Shown here: positions 35,698 through 44,213 of the stretch, in pieces
Layout of the letters: every line of letters starts with the position of its first letter
How positions within the stretch are numbered: the stretch's first letter is position 1
NCBI RefSeq assembly: GCF_009764265.1
Contig: NZ_RWIR01000051.1
Location: 118,511 to 182,510 of the forward strand
Length of the DNA: 64,000 nt
DNA from: Pseudomonas sp. PB101
GTDB taxonomy: Bacteria > Pseudomonadota > Gammaproteobacteria > Pseudomonadales > Pseudomonadaceae
Reading direction: 5' to 3'
Program-made: the position numbers and the translations under genes
Notes under the pieces: generated by a model
Database searches by the model: none
Told to the model about the DNA's origin: nothing
Seen by the model: the letters and a program-made list of their open reading frames with translations, nothing else

Positions 35698-36004
35698 CAT
35701 TCAAATCATCAACGACGCCGAAGGCAATCCAGCCTTCGTGGTCATTCCCTATGCACAATATGTGGCACAGAAAATCGAGCCCGACTTGATCCCCCATGAG
35801 GTGGTAAGCCGTATCGTCGATGGCGCTACCCCTATCCGTGCCTGGCGCGAACACCTGAACCTTACTCAGGATGAAGTGGCCAAACGCATGGGTATATCCC
35901 AGCCGGCATTTGCCCAACAGGAAACAGTCGCCAAGCCTCGCAAGGCCACCCGCGAAAAGATCGCCGCGGCGTTTGGCATCACCGCCACTCAACTCGAGCT
36001 GTAA
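35681..36004 (+). CDS. Xre-family antitoxin
   Basis: A 107-residue protein. The N-terminal half (IQIINDAEGNPAFVVIPYAQ) is a toxin-binding arm; residues ~55-105 form a helix-turn-helix (REHLNLTQDEVAKRMGISQP). It neutralises the upstream RelE-like toxin and probably represses the pair. An AAGAGG site is placed inside the toxin gene. Confidence 0.87.
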   Translation: MNAPTDIQIINDAEGNPAFVVIPYAQYVAQKIEPDLIPHEVVSRIVDGATPIRAWREHLNLTQDEVAKRMGISQPAFAQQETVAKPRKATREKIAAAFGITATQLEL

Positions 36005-36036
36005 GCTGCATGCCTTCAGCCATTAAAGGATCCAAC

Positions 36037-36453
36037 ATGAAAGTCTGCGGCATCGAAATCAAAGGCAGCGAAGCGATCATCGCCGTGGCCACGCTGGACG
36101 GTCAGGCGTTGAGCCATTTCACGCTCGCCACCAAGAAAATCGCCCTGGACGATGACGACGAAGCCGCCAACGTCAAAGTGTTTGCCGCTCAGGTCGCTTC
36201 GTTCGTCCGTGAGAACTCCATCGACCGCATCGCGATCAAGAAACGCAGCAAGAAGGGCGAGTTCGCGGGCGGGCCGACCACGTTCAAGATCGAAGGGGTT
36301 TTCCAGTTGCTGGAGAATTGCGAGGTGACGCTGTTGTCGCCGCAGACCATCAACGCCCAGGCCAAGAAACATAATTTCGAGCTGCCGGGGACGCTGAACA
36401 AGTATCAGCATGAGGCATTCAAGGCAGCGTGCTCGGCCTTGATGAAGAAGTAA
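36037..36453 (+). CDS. DUF3010 family protein
   Basis: A 138-residue cytosolic protein, normal length for DUF3010. It opens MKVCGIEIKGSEAIIAVATL and has KKGEFAGGPTTFKIEGVFQL. The fold resembles a small RNase H-like domain, but the function is unknown. AAAGGATCCAAC precedes the ATG. Confidence 0.8.
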   Translation: MKVCGIEIKGSEAIIAVATLDGQALSHFTLATKKIALDDDDEAANVKVFAAQVASFVRENSIDRIAIKKRSKKGEFAGGPTTFKIEGVFQLLENCEVTLLSPQTINAQAKKHNFELPGTLNKYQHEAFKAACSALMKK

Positions 36454-36475
36454 GCAAATTCAAAAAGATTCAACC

Positions 36476-36498
36476 GGCGCCAGATCCACACTGGCGCC
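36476..36498. terminator. Hairpin after the DUF3010 gene
   Basis: GGCGCCAG-ATCCACA-CTGGCGCC, a perfect 8-bp stem 22 bp after the stop codon, followed only by CTCTTG. Terminator-like. Confidence 0.5.
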
Positions 36499-36613
36499 CT
36501 CTTGCACTGTAGCCAGCCCCCCTTAAACAGACATAAACCTGTCATTTGTGAGAGTTAACAGGCTAAAAGCCGAGCGCATACATTGGACCTTTCCATTAGC
36601 GCTCAATGATCAC

Positions 36614-39358
36614 ATGGCCGACTTCCAGCAGACCAACATTCACGATGCCACCCCAACCCTGATGGCACAGGACCCGCGCGGCCAGTCGATTCGTAGCGTG
36701 GCCTATTACCGTGCCCACTTGGAACAAACGCCTGAACCGCGAATCAATCGCCAGATTTACAACCCGAACGGGCACTTGAGCGCTGGGTGGGACCCACGTC
36801 TATGGGCAATGCAAGGCCAGCCTAATCTGACCATGGTGTACGCCCTCTCCGGCGAGCCATTACTGAGCAGCAGTGTTGATGCCGGCTGGAAAGCAAGACT
36901 GCCGGGAGCCAGGGGCGAGCTTCGATTGGAGTGGGATGGTCGACAACATCAACGTCAGATCGAATACGACAACCTGTTACGCCCGATTGCCATCTCAGAG
37001 CAAGCTGTCAATGCGGCCTCTGTCGCGACCGAGCGAATGGTTTATGCCGATGGCCGCGCCGAGTACAGTTCACATAATCAGTGTGGACGCCTGATTCGCC
37101 ACGATGACACGGCAGGCTGCCTGCATCTTGATGAATACAACCTTTCGGGCACCCGGTTAAGCGAATCCCGGCAGTTCATGAACGAGCTGTCAGTTGCCAA
37201 TTGGCCAGAGCGCCTGACCGACCGCGACAGCAAACTCGAAGCCGAAAGTGAAACCTCCCACTGGCGCTTCAACGCCCTGGGTAGCCTGGTGACCCAGACC
37301 GACGCACGGGGAAACCAAAGACTATCGGGCTACGACGTCGCGGGCCAGCTCACACAACTAACTCTTAAACGTGAGCATCTGCCGGACAAAACGCTACTGC
37401 GTAACAGGTGCTACAGCGTCAGTGGTCAGATAGAGCACGAAACGGCCGGTAATGGGGTTACGACAACTCGCCGTTATGACACCCAAAGCGATCACCTGGT
37501 GCAACTCACCTCGAGTCGCTGCGACCATATTCTCCAGAACCTTGCCTACACCTACGATCCTGTTGGCAATATCACCCGGATCCGGGACTCGGCCACCGCT
37601 ATACGTTACTTCAGGAACCAGCGTACTGACCCCGCCAACCACTATCGATATGACTCACTTTCTCAATTGATCGAGGCAAGCGGTCGAGAGTCCGTAACCG
37701 CTGGCCTGGGCCCGGTGTTGCGTGCGTCGCAATCGACCGTGACAAGTACCTACAAACAGACATTTTCATATGATCGCGCTGGGAATCTGCACACCCTCGT
37801 CCATGAAGGGCTTCGAGGCTACACCCGCAAGATGGTGACTGAGCTTTCAAGTAACCGAAGCCTGCCTGAACCGCAGACAGGCGAGCCGGACTTCATCAAC
37901 AGCTTCGACAGCAACGGCAACTTGCTGATCCTGTCCCCTGGCGCACAGGCCATGCACTGGGACAGTCGCAACCAACTCAGCGAAGTCATTCACGTCATCA
38001 GGCACGATGAACACAATGATGATGAACTTTATCGCTACGACGGCCACGGTCAGCGACTACGCAAGGTACTCCGTCACAAGACTAAATCTGCAAGATTGAC
38101 CAGCGAAGTGCGTTATCTGCCAGGGCTTGAGGTCCATTACACCGGTAACGACGAAGTGCGCCACGTCATTACGGTTGATTCAGGCAACTGCAATGCGCGG
38201 GCATTGCATTGGCAAAAAACACCTCCCGATAACATTGCCAATGACCAGATCCGTTACAGCCTCGGCGATCACCTCGGTTCCTGCGCGCTGGAACTGGACG
38301 AGGATGCCGCGCTGATAAGCCAGGAGGGTTACTACGCCTTTGGCGGCACCGCCTGGTGGCTCGCTCGAAGTGACGCCGAGGCCAGTTACAAGTCCATCAG
38401 GTACTCCGGCAAGGAACGGGATGCCACCGGGCTTTATTATTACGGGCTTCGTTACTACGCTCCCTGGCTACAGCGCTGGATCAACCCGGATCCGGCGGGA
38501 GACATTGACGGGTTTAACCGCTACCGGATGGTTCAGAACAATCCACTGCGCTTCAAGGACAGCCAGGGCCTTGCGCCTGTTGAGCCCGCCAATGAGTTCG
38601 AAAGGAAAATGCTCGCCGCCGGGCAGGCGATACTTTATCGGCGTGCCAACGAGTTGCCCGAGGACCAGCGACGCGAATTCCAGAACGACTTCTCAGCCAT
38701 GATCGACTTTACAAAAAATGCGATTTCAGCGCTCACCGGCCCAGATCTGACACCTTCGACGCAAGAAAAACTAAAAAATGTATTCGGCCCTAGCATGGAC
38801 GAGGAACACCTGAACATCGCTGCAAACACAGCCAGAAAAAAACTCAAGAAAGTCCTGCGTGGTGCATTAAAGGACCAAGTCAAGGGTGACCGTTTTGTCT
38901 TTACCGACAATAATCCACTAAAACCTGAACAGCGGGCGCATTGGGAAAAATCAACATCTCAAGGGATTAACGCTATCTATTTGAACCTCAAAGGCCGAGA
39001 ACAATCAGCACCCATTAACGCTGCGACAATTTTTCACGAACTTAGCCATGTTCATGCCAGGACAAAAGACTTCTGGTACTTGTTTTCCGACTCGTCACCT
39101 GGCGATTCAGAAGAGATGATTGATGCAAATATCAATGCGGCACTTCAGCGATCTTTAACGATTGCCACAAACGGTCCCGACTTATCAAAAATCAAACCAA
39201 AGAGCCAGAAAGTAGCAGTGAAGCTCATCGAACGGGAACAAAAGGACCCCCGGTCGCCAGTCAGTCAGGCGTGGAATGCGCAAATAGCAATCACCACGCA
39301 CAATGCTGACAGTCTGACCGCTTTGGCCCTCCAGTTCCGGCCCCGACAGTTGCACTAA
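36614..39358 (+). CDS. TccC-type RHS-repeat protein with C-terminal metallopeptidase-like domain
   Basis: A 914-residue protein. Residues ~20-620 are RHS/YD repeats (for example YDPVGNITRIRDSA, YDRAGNLHTLVHEG). The RHS core ends at DPAGDIDGFNRYRMVQNNP (D626 on), the TccC auto-cleavage region. The tail (~650-914) is Lys-rich and AT-richer and contains HELSH (808-812) in AATIFHELSHVHARTKDFWY, a zinc metallopeptidase motif. It is probably a delivered toxin (Tc-type C component or polymorphic toxin). No immunity gene follows: the stop overlaps the convergent cdhR end by four bases. Start at 36614 is favoured over a GTG at 36548, without a good binding site. Confidence 0.85.
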   Translation: MADFQQTNIHDATPTLMAQDPRGQSIRSVAYYRAHLEQTPEPRINRQIYNPNGHLSAGWDPRLWAMQGQPNLTMVYALSGEPLLSSSVDAGWKARLPGARGELRLEWDGRQHQRQIEYDNLLRPIAISEQAVNAASVATERMVYADGRAEYSSHNQCGRLIRHDDTAGCLHLDEYNLSGTRLSESRQFMNELSVANWPERLTDRDSKLEAESETSHWRFNALGSLVTQTDARGNQRLSGYDVAGQLTQLTLKREHLPDKTLLRNRCYSVSGQIEHETAGNGVTTTRRYDTQSDHLVQLTSSRCDHILQNLAYTYDPVGNITRIRDSATAIRYFRNQRTDPANHYRYDSLSQLIEASGRESVTAGLGPVLRASQSTVTSTYKQTFSYDRAGNLHTLVHEGLRGYTRKMVTELSSNRSLPEPQTGEPDFINSFDSNGNLLILSPGAQAMHWDSRNQLSEVIHVIRHDEHNDDELYRYDGHGQRLRKVLRHKTKSARLTSEVRYLPGLEVHYTGNDEVRHVITVDSGNCNARALHWQKTPPDNIANDQIRYSLGDHLGSCALELDEDAALISQEGYYAFGGTAWWLARSDAEASYKSIRYSGKERDATGLYYYGLRYYAPWLQRWINPDPAGDIDGFNRYRMVQNNPLRFKDSQGLAPVEPANEFERKMLAAGQAILYRRANELPEDQRREFQNDFSAMIDFTKNAISALTGPDLTPSTQEKLKNVFGPSMDEEHLNIAANTARKKLKKVLRGALKDQVKGDRFVFTDNNPLKPEQRAHWEKSTSQGINAIYLNLKGREQSAPINAATIFHELSHVHARTKDFWYLFSDSSPGDSEEMIDANINAALQRSLTIATNGPDLSKIKPKSQKVAVKLIEREQKDPRSPVSQAWNAQIAITTHNADSLTALALQFRPRQLH

Positions 39359-40350
39359 ATAATCGGCGCTTCTGTGGGAGGAGGTTGCGGCACACCGGCA
39401 GCTTGCCGAACGCCAACACTACGCCGATCCTCCCGCGGACAGCGCTCATACTTCGCCCGGTAACTGCGGGTGAAATACGACGGCGATTCAAACCCGCAGG
39501 CAATGCTCACTTCCAGCACGCTCATGTCTGTTTGCCGCAGTAACTGCCGGGCCTTTTCCAGCCTTAGGCGCAGGTAGAAATTGCTCGGCGTGTCATTCAA
39601 ATGCAGGCGAAACAGGCGCTCAAGTTGCCGTCGCGTCACTTTGATCGATTCCGCCAGTTCCAGCGTGCTCAGAGGCGGTTCGCTGTGCTGCTCCATCTCG
39701 CCAATCACATGCACCAGCTTCTTGTTGCTGATGCCATAACGCGTAGCGACCTCCATGCGTTGGTGGTCTTTGCGCGGACGGATGCGGCCGAGTACGAACT
39801 GTTCGCTGACCTGGATCGCCAGTTCCGGGCCGTGGGCCTGGGCGATCAGATCCAGCATTAAATCGATGGAGGCAGTACCGCCGGCGGAGGTGATGCGCCG
39901 ACGGTCGATCTCGAACAGCTCCTGGGTGACGCTGAGCTGTGGATAGGACTCCTTGAAGGCGTCGATGGCTTCCCAGTGCAGGGTCAGGCGATGGCCGTCG
40001 AGCAGGCCCGCCTCGGCGAGGATGAAGCTGCCGGTGTCGATGGCACCGAGGGTGACGCCTTCGTTGTCCAGTCGGCGCAACCAGTGCTCCAGCGCCGGGG
40101 TGGCGAACTTCAGCGGCTCGAAGCCGGCGACCACCAGCAGCGTCGCGCCTTTTTTCAGTGGCTCAAGCGCCGCATCGGCGTTGACCGACATGCCGTTGCT
40201 GGCCAGTACCGCCCCGCCATCGGCGCTCAGCACATGCCAGCGATAGAGCTCGCCGCGAAAGCGATTGGCGACCCGCAATGGCTCGATGGCCGAGATAAAT
40301 CCGATGGCCGAGAAACCCGGCATCAACAAGAAGTAGAAATCCTGGGACAT
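39355..40350 (-). CDS. cdhR: Carnitine catabolism transcriptional activator CdhR
   Basis: A 331-residue GATase1-like AraC-family regulator. Residues ~5-190 are the DJ-1/PfpI-like ligand domain (FYFLLMPGFSAIGFISAIEP); the C-terminal ~100 residues are the AraC domain (RRQLERLFRLHLNDTPSNFY, then EVSIACGFESPSYFTRSYRA). CdhR activates caiX-cdhCAB in response to carnitine in P. aeruginosa. Start at 40350 (MSQDFYFLL). Divergent from caiX, with a 21-bp direct repeat between. Confidence 0.93.
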   Translation of the reverse strand: MSQDFYFLLMPGFSAIGFISAIEPLRVANRFRGELYRWHVLSADGGAVLASNGMSVNADAALEPLKKGATLLVVAGFEPLKFATPALEHWLRRLDNEGVTLGAIDTGSFILAEAGLLDGHRLTLHWEAIDAFKESYPQLSVTQELFEIDRRRITSAGGTASIDLMLDLIAQAHGPELAIQVSEQFVLGRIRPRKDHQRMEVATRYGISNKKLVHVIGEMEQHSEPPLSTLELAESIKVTRRQLERLFRLHLNDTPSNFYLRLRLEKARQLLRQTDMSVLEVSIACGFESPSYFTRSYRAKYERCPREDRRSVGVRQAAGVPQPPPTEAPII

Positions 40351-40434
40351 GGAGCGCACTCGATGGCTGGTAGCGAGAGAGCGGGTAGCGTGAGCACGTT
40401 GATACGCCACTTGCGAGCGGCATTCAAGAGCACA

Positions 40435-40469
40435 GGTCGCTGCAGTGCAAGAGCTGGTCGCCGCAGTGC
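40435..40469. promoter_or_regulatory. 21-bp-spaced direct repeat, candidate CdhR operator
   Basis: GGTCGCTGCAGTGC (40435-40448) and GGTCGCCGCAGTGC (40456-40469) agree at 13 of 14 bases, with exactly 21 bp between starts, i.e. two helical turns. It sits ~91 bp before the caiX ATG and ~85 bp from the cdhR ATG, as expected for an AraC-family dimer site. Confidence 0.65.
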
Positions 40470-40559
40470 GCTTTCATCGGTACGTTGCTGCGTAACTTGG
40501 CATCACCGGCGCATCAGACACCGGAACTCACAATAAACGAACTGCCGAGGAAACCTGAG

Positions 40560-41504
40560 ATGAAACGACTGATTAGCAGCTGTGTTCTTGCACTCAGCGG
40601 TACCGCTTTCCTGAGCGCCAGTGTCATGGCTGCCGAACCTGCGTCGTGCCAGAACGTGCGCATGGGTGTAGTGAACTGGACCGACGTGATCGCCACCAGC
40701 GCCATGACCCAGGTATTGCTCGACGGCCTCGGCTACAGCACCAAACAAACCAGCGCCTCCCAGCAAATCATCTTCGCCGGGATCCGCGACCAGCGTCTGG
40801 ACCTGTTCCTCGGTTACTGGAACCCGCTGATGACCCAGACCATCACCCCCTTCGTCGATGCCAAACAGGTCAAGGTGCTTGACGCGCCAAGCCTGCAGGA
40901 CGCCCGCGCGACTCTCGCCGTGCCGACCTACCTCGCCGACAAGGGCCTGAAAACCTTCGCCGACATCGCCAAATTCGAAAAAGAACTGGGCGGCAAGATC
41001 TACGGCATCGAGCCTGGCTCGGGCGCCAACACCCAGATCAAGGCGATGATCTCCAAGAACCAGTTCGGCCTTGGCAAGTTCCAGCTGGTCGAGTCCAGCG
41101 AAGCCGGCATGCTCGCCGCGGTGGATCGCGCCGTGCGTCGCAACGAAGCCGTGGTGTTCTTCGGCTGGGCGCCGCACCCGATGAACGTCAACGTGAAGAT
41201 GACCTACCTCACCGGCAGTGAAAACGCCCTGGGGCCAGACGAAGGCAAGGCCACGGTATGGACCGTCACCTCGCCGACATACGCCCAGCAATGCCCGAAC
41301 ATCGGTCGCCTGCTGACCAACCTGACGTTCACCGCCGAAGACGAGAGCCGGATGATGCAGCCGCTGCTGGATCACAAGGACGCTTTCGAGTCGGCCAGAC
41401 AATGGATCAAGGATCACCCGCAGGACAAAAAGCGCTGGCTTGAAGGCGTCACCACCTTCGATGGCAAACCGGCCGCTGAAAACCTGCAACTGACCAGTAA
41501 ATAA
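40560..41504 (+). CDS. caiX: Carnitine-binding periplasmic protein CaiX
   Basis: A 314-residue ABC substrate-binding protein with a signal peptide (MKRLISSCVLALSGTAFLSA, ending VMAAEP). It belongs to the choline/betaine-binding (ChoX/OpuAC) family and resembles the choX product in this window, e.g. KIYGIEPGSGAN and VVFFGWAPHPMN. It feeds carnitine to the shared CbcWV/ChoWV permease in P. aeruginosa. First gene of the carnitine operon. Confidence 0.93.
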   Translation: MKRLISSCVLALSGTAFLSASVMAAEPASCQNVRMGVVNWTDVIATSAMTQVLLDGLGYSTKQTSASQQIIFAGIRDQRLDLFLGYWNPLMTQTITPFVDAKQVKVLDAPSLQDARATLAVPTYLADKGLKTFADIAKFEKELGGKIYGIEPGSGANTQIKAMISKNQFGLGKFQLVESSEAGMLAAVDRAVRRNEAVVFFGWAPHPMNVNVKMTYLTGSENALGPDEGKATVWTVTSPTYAQQCPNIGRLLTNLTFTAEDESRMMQPLLDHKDAFESARQWIKDHPQDKKRWLEGVTTFDGKPAAENLQLTSK

Positions 41505-41600
41505 ACCCGATTGCATCACCGATTCGCAGCCCGCACGGGCTGCGAACGGGACCACCACGCCTGGCCAAAACCAAAAACTCGCCTGTAAGGAACCGCCCAA

Positions 41601-42488
41601 ATGAACCACGACGTCATCATCACCTGCGCACTCACCGGTGCTGGCGACACGACCGCCAGAAGCCCACACGTGCCGGTCACCCCGAAACAGATCGCGGCTG
41701 CCGCCGTTGAAGCTGCCAAGGCCGGCGCCACCGTGGTTCACTGCCATGTGCGCGACCCGCAAACCGGTAAGTTCAGCCGTGACGTGGCGCTGTACCGCGA
41801 AGTGATGGAGCGCATCCGCGAGGCGGACGTGGACATCATCGTCAACCTCACCGCCGGCATGGGCGGCGACCTGGAAATCGGCGCCGGCGAGAACCCGATG
41901 GAATTCGGCCCGAACACCGACCTGGTCGGTCCGCTGACCCGCCTGGCCCACGTCGAAGAATTGCTGCCGGAAATCTGCACCCTCGACTGCGGCACCCTGA
42001 ACTTCGGTGACGGCGACACCATTTACGTCTCCACCCCGGCGCAGCTGCGCGCTGGCGCCAAACGCATCCAAGAGCTGGGCGTGAAAGCCGAGCTGGAAAT
42101 CTTCGACACCGGTCACCTGTGGTTCGCCAAGCAGATGATCAAGGAAGGCCTGCTCGACAACCCGCTGTTCCAGCTGTGCCTGGGCATCCCGTGGGGCGCG
42201 CCGGCGGACACCACCACCATGAAAGCCATGGTCGACAACCTGCCGGCCGACGCGGTCTGGGCCGGGTTCGGTATCGGTCGCATGCAGATGCCGATGGCAG
42301 CGCAAGCGGTGTTGCTCGGCGGCAACGTGCGGGTCGGGCTGGAAGACAACCTGTGGCTGGACAAGGGCGTGCTGGCGACCAACGGCCAACTGGTCGAACG
42401 CGCTGGCGAAATCCTCAGCCGCCTCGGCGCCCGCGTCCTGACCCCGGCTGAAGGCCGGGCAAAAATGGGCCTGACCAAGCGCGGTTAA
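41601..42488 (+). CDS. cdhC: Dehydrocarnitine cleavage enzyme (BKACE family)
   Basis: A 295-residue TIM-barrel enzyme of the beta-keto acid cleavage (BKACE, formerly DUF849) family. The zinc ligands lie in VVHCHVRDPQTGKFSRD, and EIFDTGHLWFAKQM and GLEDNLWLDKGVLATN are typical. It converts 3-dehydrocarnitine plus acetyl-CoA to betainyl-CoA and acetoacetate. It corresponds by position to PA5387. It follows caiX by 96 bp, with a GGAACCGCCC leader. Confidence 0.93.
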   Translation: MNHDVIITCALTGAGDTTARSPHVPVTPKQIAAAAVEAAKAGATVVHCHVRDPQTGKFSRDVALYREVMERIREADVDIIVNLTAGMGGDLEIGAGENPMEFGPNTDLVGPLTRLAHVEELLPEICTLDCGTLNFGDGDTIYVSTPAQLRAGAKRIQELGVKAELEIFDTGHLWFAKQMIKEGLLDNPLFQLCLGIPWGAPADTTTMKAMVDNLPADAVWAGFGIGRMQMPMAAQAVLLGGNVRVGLEDNLWLDKGVLATNGQLVERAGEILSRLGARVLTPAEGRAKMGLTKRG

Positions 42489-42502
42489 TCCTCCCAAAAC
42501 AA

Positions 42503-42599
42503 CCCTGTAGGAGCCGGCTTGCTGGCGATGAGGCCGGTACATCCGCCACATTTTCTGTGACAGGAATATCGCCTTCGCCAGCAAGCCGGCTCCTACAAC
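42503..42599. repeat. REP pair between cdhC and cdhA
   Basis: Inverted arms at 42503-42530 (CTGTAGGAGCCGGCTTGCTG) and 42575-42599, inside the carnitine operon. Confidence 0.8.
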
Positions 42600-42626
42600 G
42601 ATCACCGAACTCTTCAGGAAGTGACC

Positions 42627-43592
42627 ATGAGCTTTATCACCGAAATCAAAACCTTCGCAGCGTTGGGCAGCGGTGTCATCGGCAGTGGCTGGGTGTCCCG
42701 CGCCCTCGCCCATGGCCTGGATGTAGTGGCCTGGGACCCGGCGCCCGGCGCCGAAGCAGCCCTGCGCAAGCGCGTCGCCAATGCCTGGGGCGCGCTGGAG
42801 AAACAAGGCCTGGCGCCCGGCGCATCGCAGGATCGCCTGCGTTTTGTCGCGACCATCGAGGAGTGCGTGCGCGACGCCGATTTCATCCAGGAAAGCGCCC
42901 CGGAGCGCCTGGAGCTGAAGCTGGACCTGCACAGCAAAATCAGCGCAGCGGCCAAACCCAATGCCTTGATTGGCTCCAGTACCTCCGGCCTGTTGCCGAG
43001 CGAGTTCTACGAGAGTGCCACGCACCCGGAACGTTGCGTGGTCGGTCACCCGTTCAACCCGGTTTACCTGCTGCCGTTGGTGGAAGTGGTCGGTGGCAAG
43101 AACACCGCCCCTGAAGCCGTGCAAGCGGCGATGAAAGTCTACGAATCCCTCGGCATGCGCCCGCTGCACGTACGCAAGGAAGTACCGGGTTTCATCGCCG
43201 ACCGTCTGCTCGAAGCGCTGTGGCGCGAAGCCCTGCACCTGGTCAACGACGGCGTGGCGACCACCGGTGAAATCGACGATGCGATCCGCTTTGGCGCGGG
43301 CTTGCGCTGGTCGTTCATGGGGACGTTCCTGACCTACACCCTGGCGGGTGGTGATGCCGGTATGCGTCACTTCATGGCACAGTTTGGTCCGGCGCTGCAA
43401 TTGCCGTGGACCTACCTGCCGGCGCCGGAGTTGACCGACAAGCTGATCGACGACGTGGTCGACGGCACCAGCGATCAACTGGGCAAACACAGCATTTCGG
43501 CGCTGGAGCGCTATCGTGATGACTGCCTGCTGGCGGTGCTGGAGGCGGTGAAGACCACCAAAGAGAAGCATGGGATGGCTTTCGCCGAATAA
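42627..43592 (+). CDS. cdhA: L-carnitine dehydrogenase
   Basis: A 321-residue NAD enzyme of the 3-hydroxyacyl-CoA dehydrogenase family. It has the Rossmann motif GSGVIGSGW near the N-terminus, SSTSGLLPSEFY, and the catalytic His in VVGHPFNPVYLLPLVEVVGG. It oxidises L-carnitine to 3-dehydrocarnitine. ATG 42627 follows AGGAAG with a good spacer; a GTG six bases earlier is less likely. Confidence 0.95.
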   Translation: MSFITEIKTFAALGSGVIGSGWVSRALAHGLDVVAWDPAPGAEAALRKRVANAWGALEKQGLAPGASQDRLRFVATIEECVRDADFIQESAPERLELKLDLHSKISAAAKPNALIGSSTSGLLPSEFYESATHPERCVVGHPFNPVYLLPLVEVVGGKNTAPEAVQAAMKVYESLGMRPLHVRKEVPGFIADRLLEALWREALHLVNDGVATTGEIDDAIRFGAGLRWSFMGTFLTYTLAGGDAGMRHFMAQFGPALQLPWTYLPAPELTDKLIDDVVDGTSDQLGKHSISALERYRDDCLLAVLEAVKTTKEKHGMAFAE

Positions 43593-43602
43593 CTCACACC
43601 CC

Positions 43603-43697
43603 TTGTAGGAGCTGGCTTGCCAGCGATGAGGCCGATACATCCACCGCCTCTGCGGCGCTGCAAAAATCGCAATCGCCAGCAAGCCGGCTCCTACAGG
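43603..43697. repeat. REP pair between cdhA and cdhB
   Basis: Arms at 43603-43628 (TTGTAGGAGCTGGCTTGCCA) and 43673-43697 (GCCAGCAAGCCGGCTCCTAC). The two arms are different REP variants (TGGC versus CGGC cores). Confidence 0.75.
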
Positions 43698-43723
43698 TAT
43701 TCATGACTTCAGGATTTGATGAC

Positions 43724-44200
43724 ATGCCCACCCTCACCACCTACCAAACCACCATCATCCCCGACTGGGTCGACTACAACGGCCACCTGCGCGACGCCTT
43801 CTACCTGCTCATTTTCAGCTACGCCACCGACGCGCTGATGGATCGCCTGGGCCTGGACAGCAACAGCCGCGAAGCCAGCGGCAACTCGCTGTTCACCCTC
43901 GAACTGCACCTGAACTACCTGCACGAAGTGAAGCTCGACGCCCAGGTCGAGGTGCACACCCAGATCATTGCCCACGACAGCAAGCGCGTGCACCTCTATC
44001 ACAGCCTGCATCTGGTCGGTGATGACAAGGAGCTCGCCGGCAATGAGCAGATGCTGCTACACGTGGACCTCGCCGGGCCGCGTTCGGCGCCGTTCAGCGA
44101 ACTGTCCCTGACCCGGCTGCAAACCATCGTCGCCGACCAGGCAGACCTGCCAAGCCCCGAGTACATTGGCCGAGTGATCGCACTACCGACAAAAAAATAA
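43724..44200 (+). CDS. cdhB: Betainyl-CoA thioesterase (hotdog fold)
   Basis: A 158-residue 4-hydroxybenzoyl-CoA-thioesterase-like protein. The hotdog signature with its Asp is in DWVDYNGHLRDAFYLL, and LELHLNYLHEVKLDAQVEV follows. It should hydrolyse betainyl-CoA to glycine betaine and CoA. Start at 43724 is preferred (AGGA upstream, typical N-terminus); 43703 is in frame but its binding site would be the REP end. Confidence 0.88.
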   Translation: MPTLTTYQTTIIPDWVDYNGHLRDAFYLLIFSYATDALMDRLGLDSNSREASGNSLFTLELHLNYLHEVKLDAQVEVHTQIIAHDSKRVHLYHSLHLVGDDKELAGNEQMLLHVDLAGPRSAPFSELSLTRLQTIVADQADLPSPEYIGRVIALPTKK

Positions 44201-44213
44201 CAAGGAGATCGCC

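Noticed and set aside
40503..43682. Very long minus-strand frame across caiX, cdhC and cdhA
   Set aside because: It covers three well-recognised genes on the other strand and reads through REP sequence; an artefact of codon bias.
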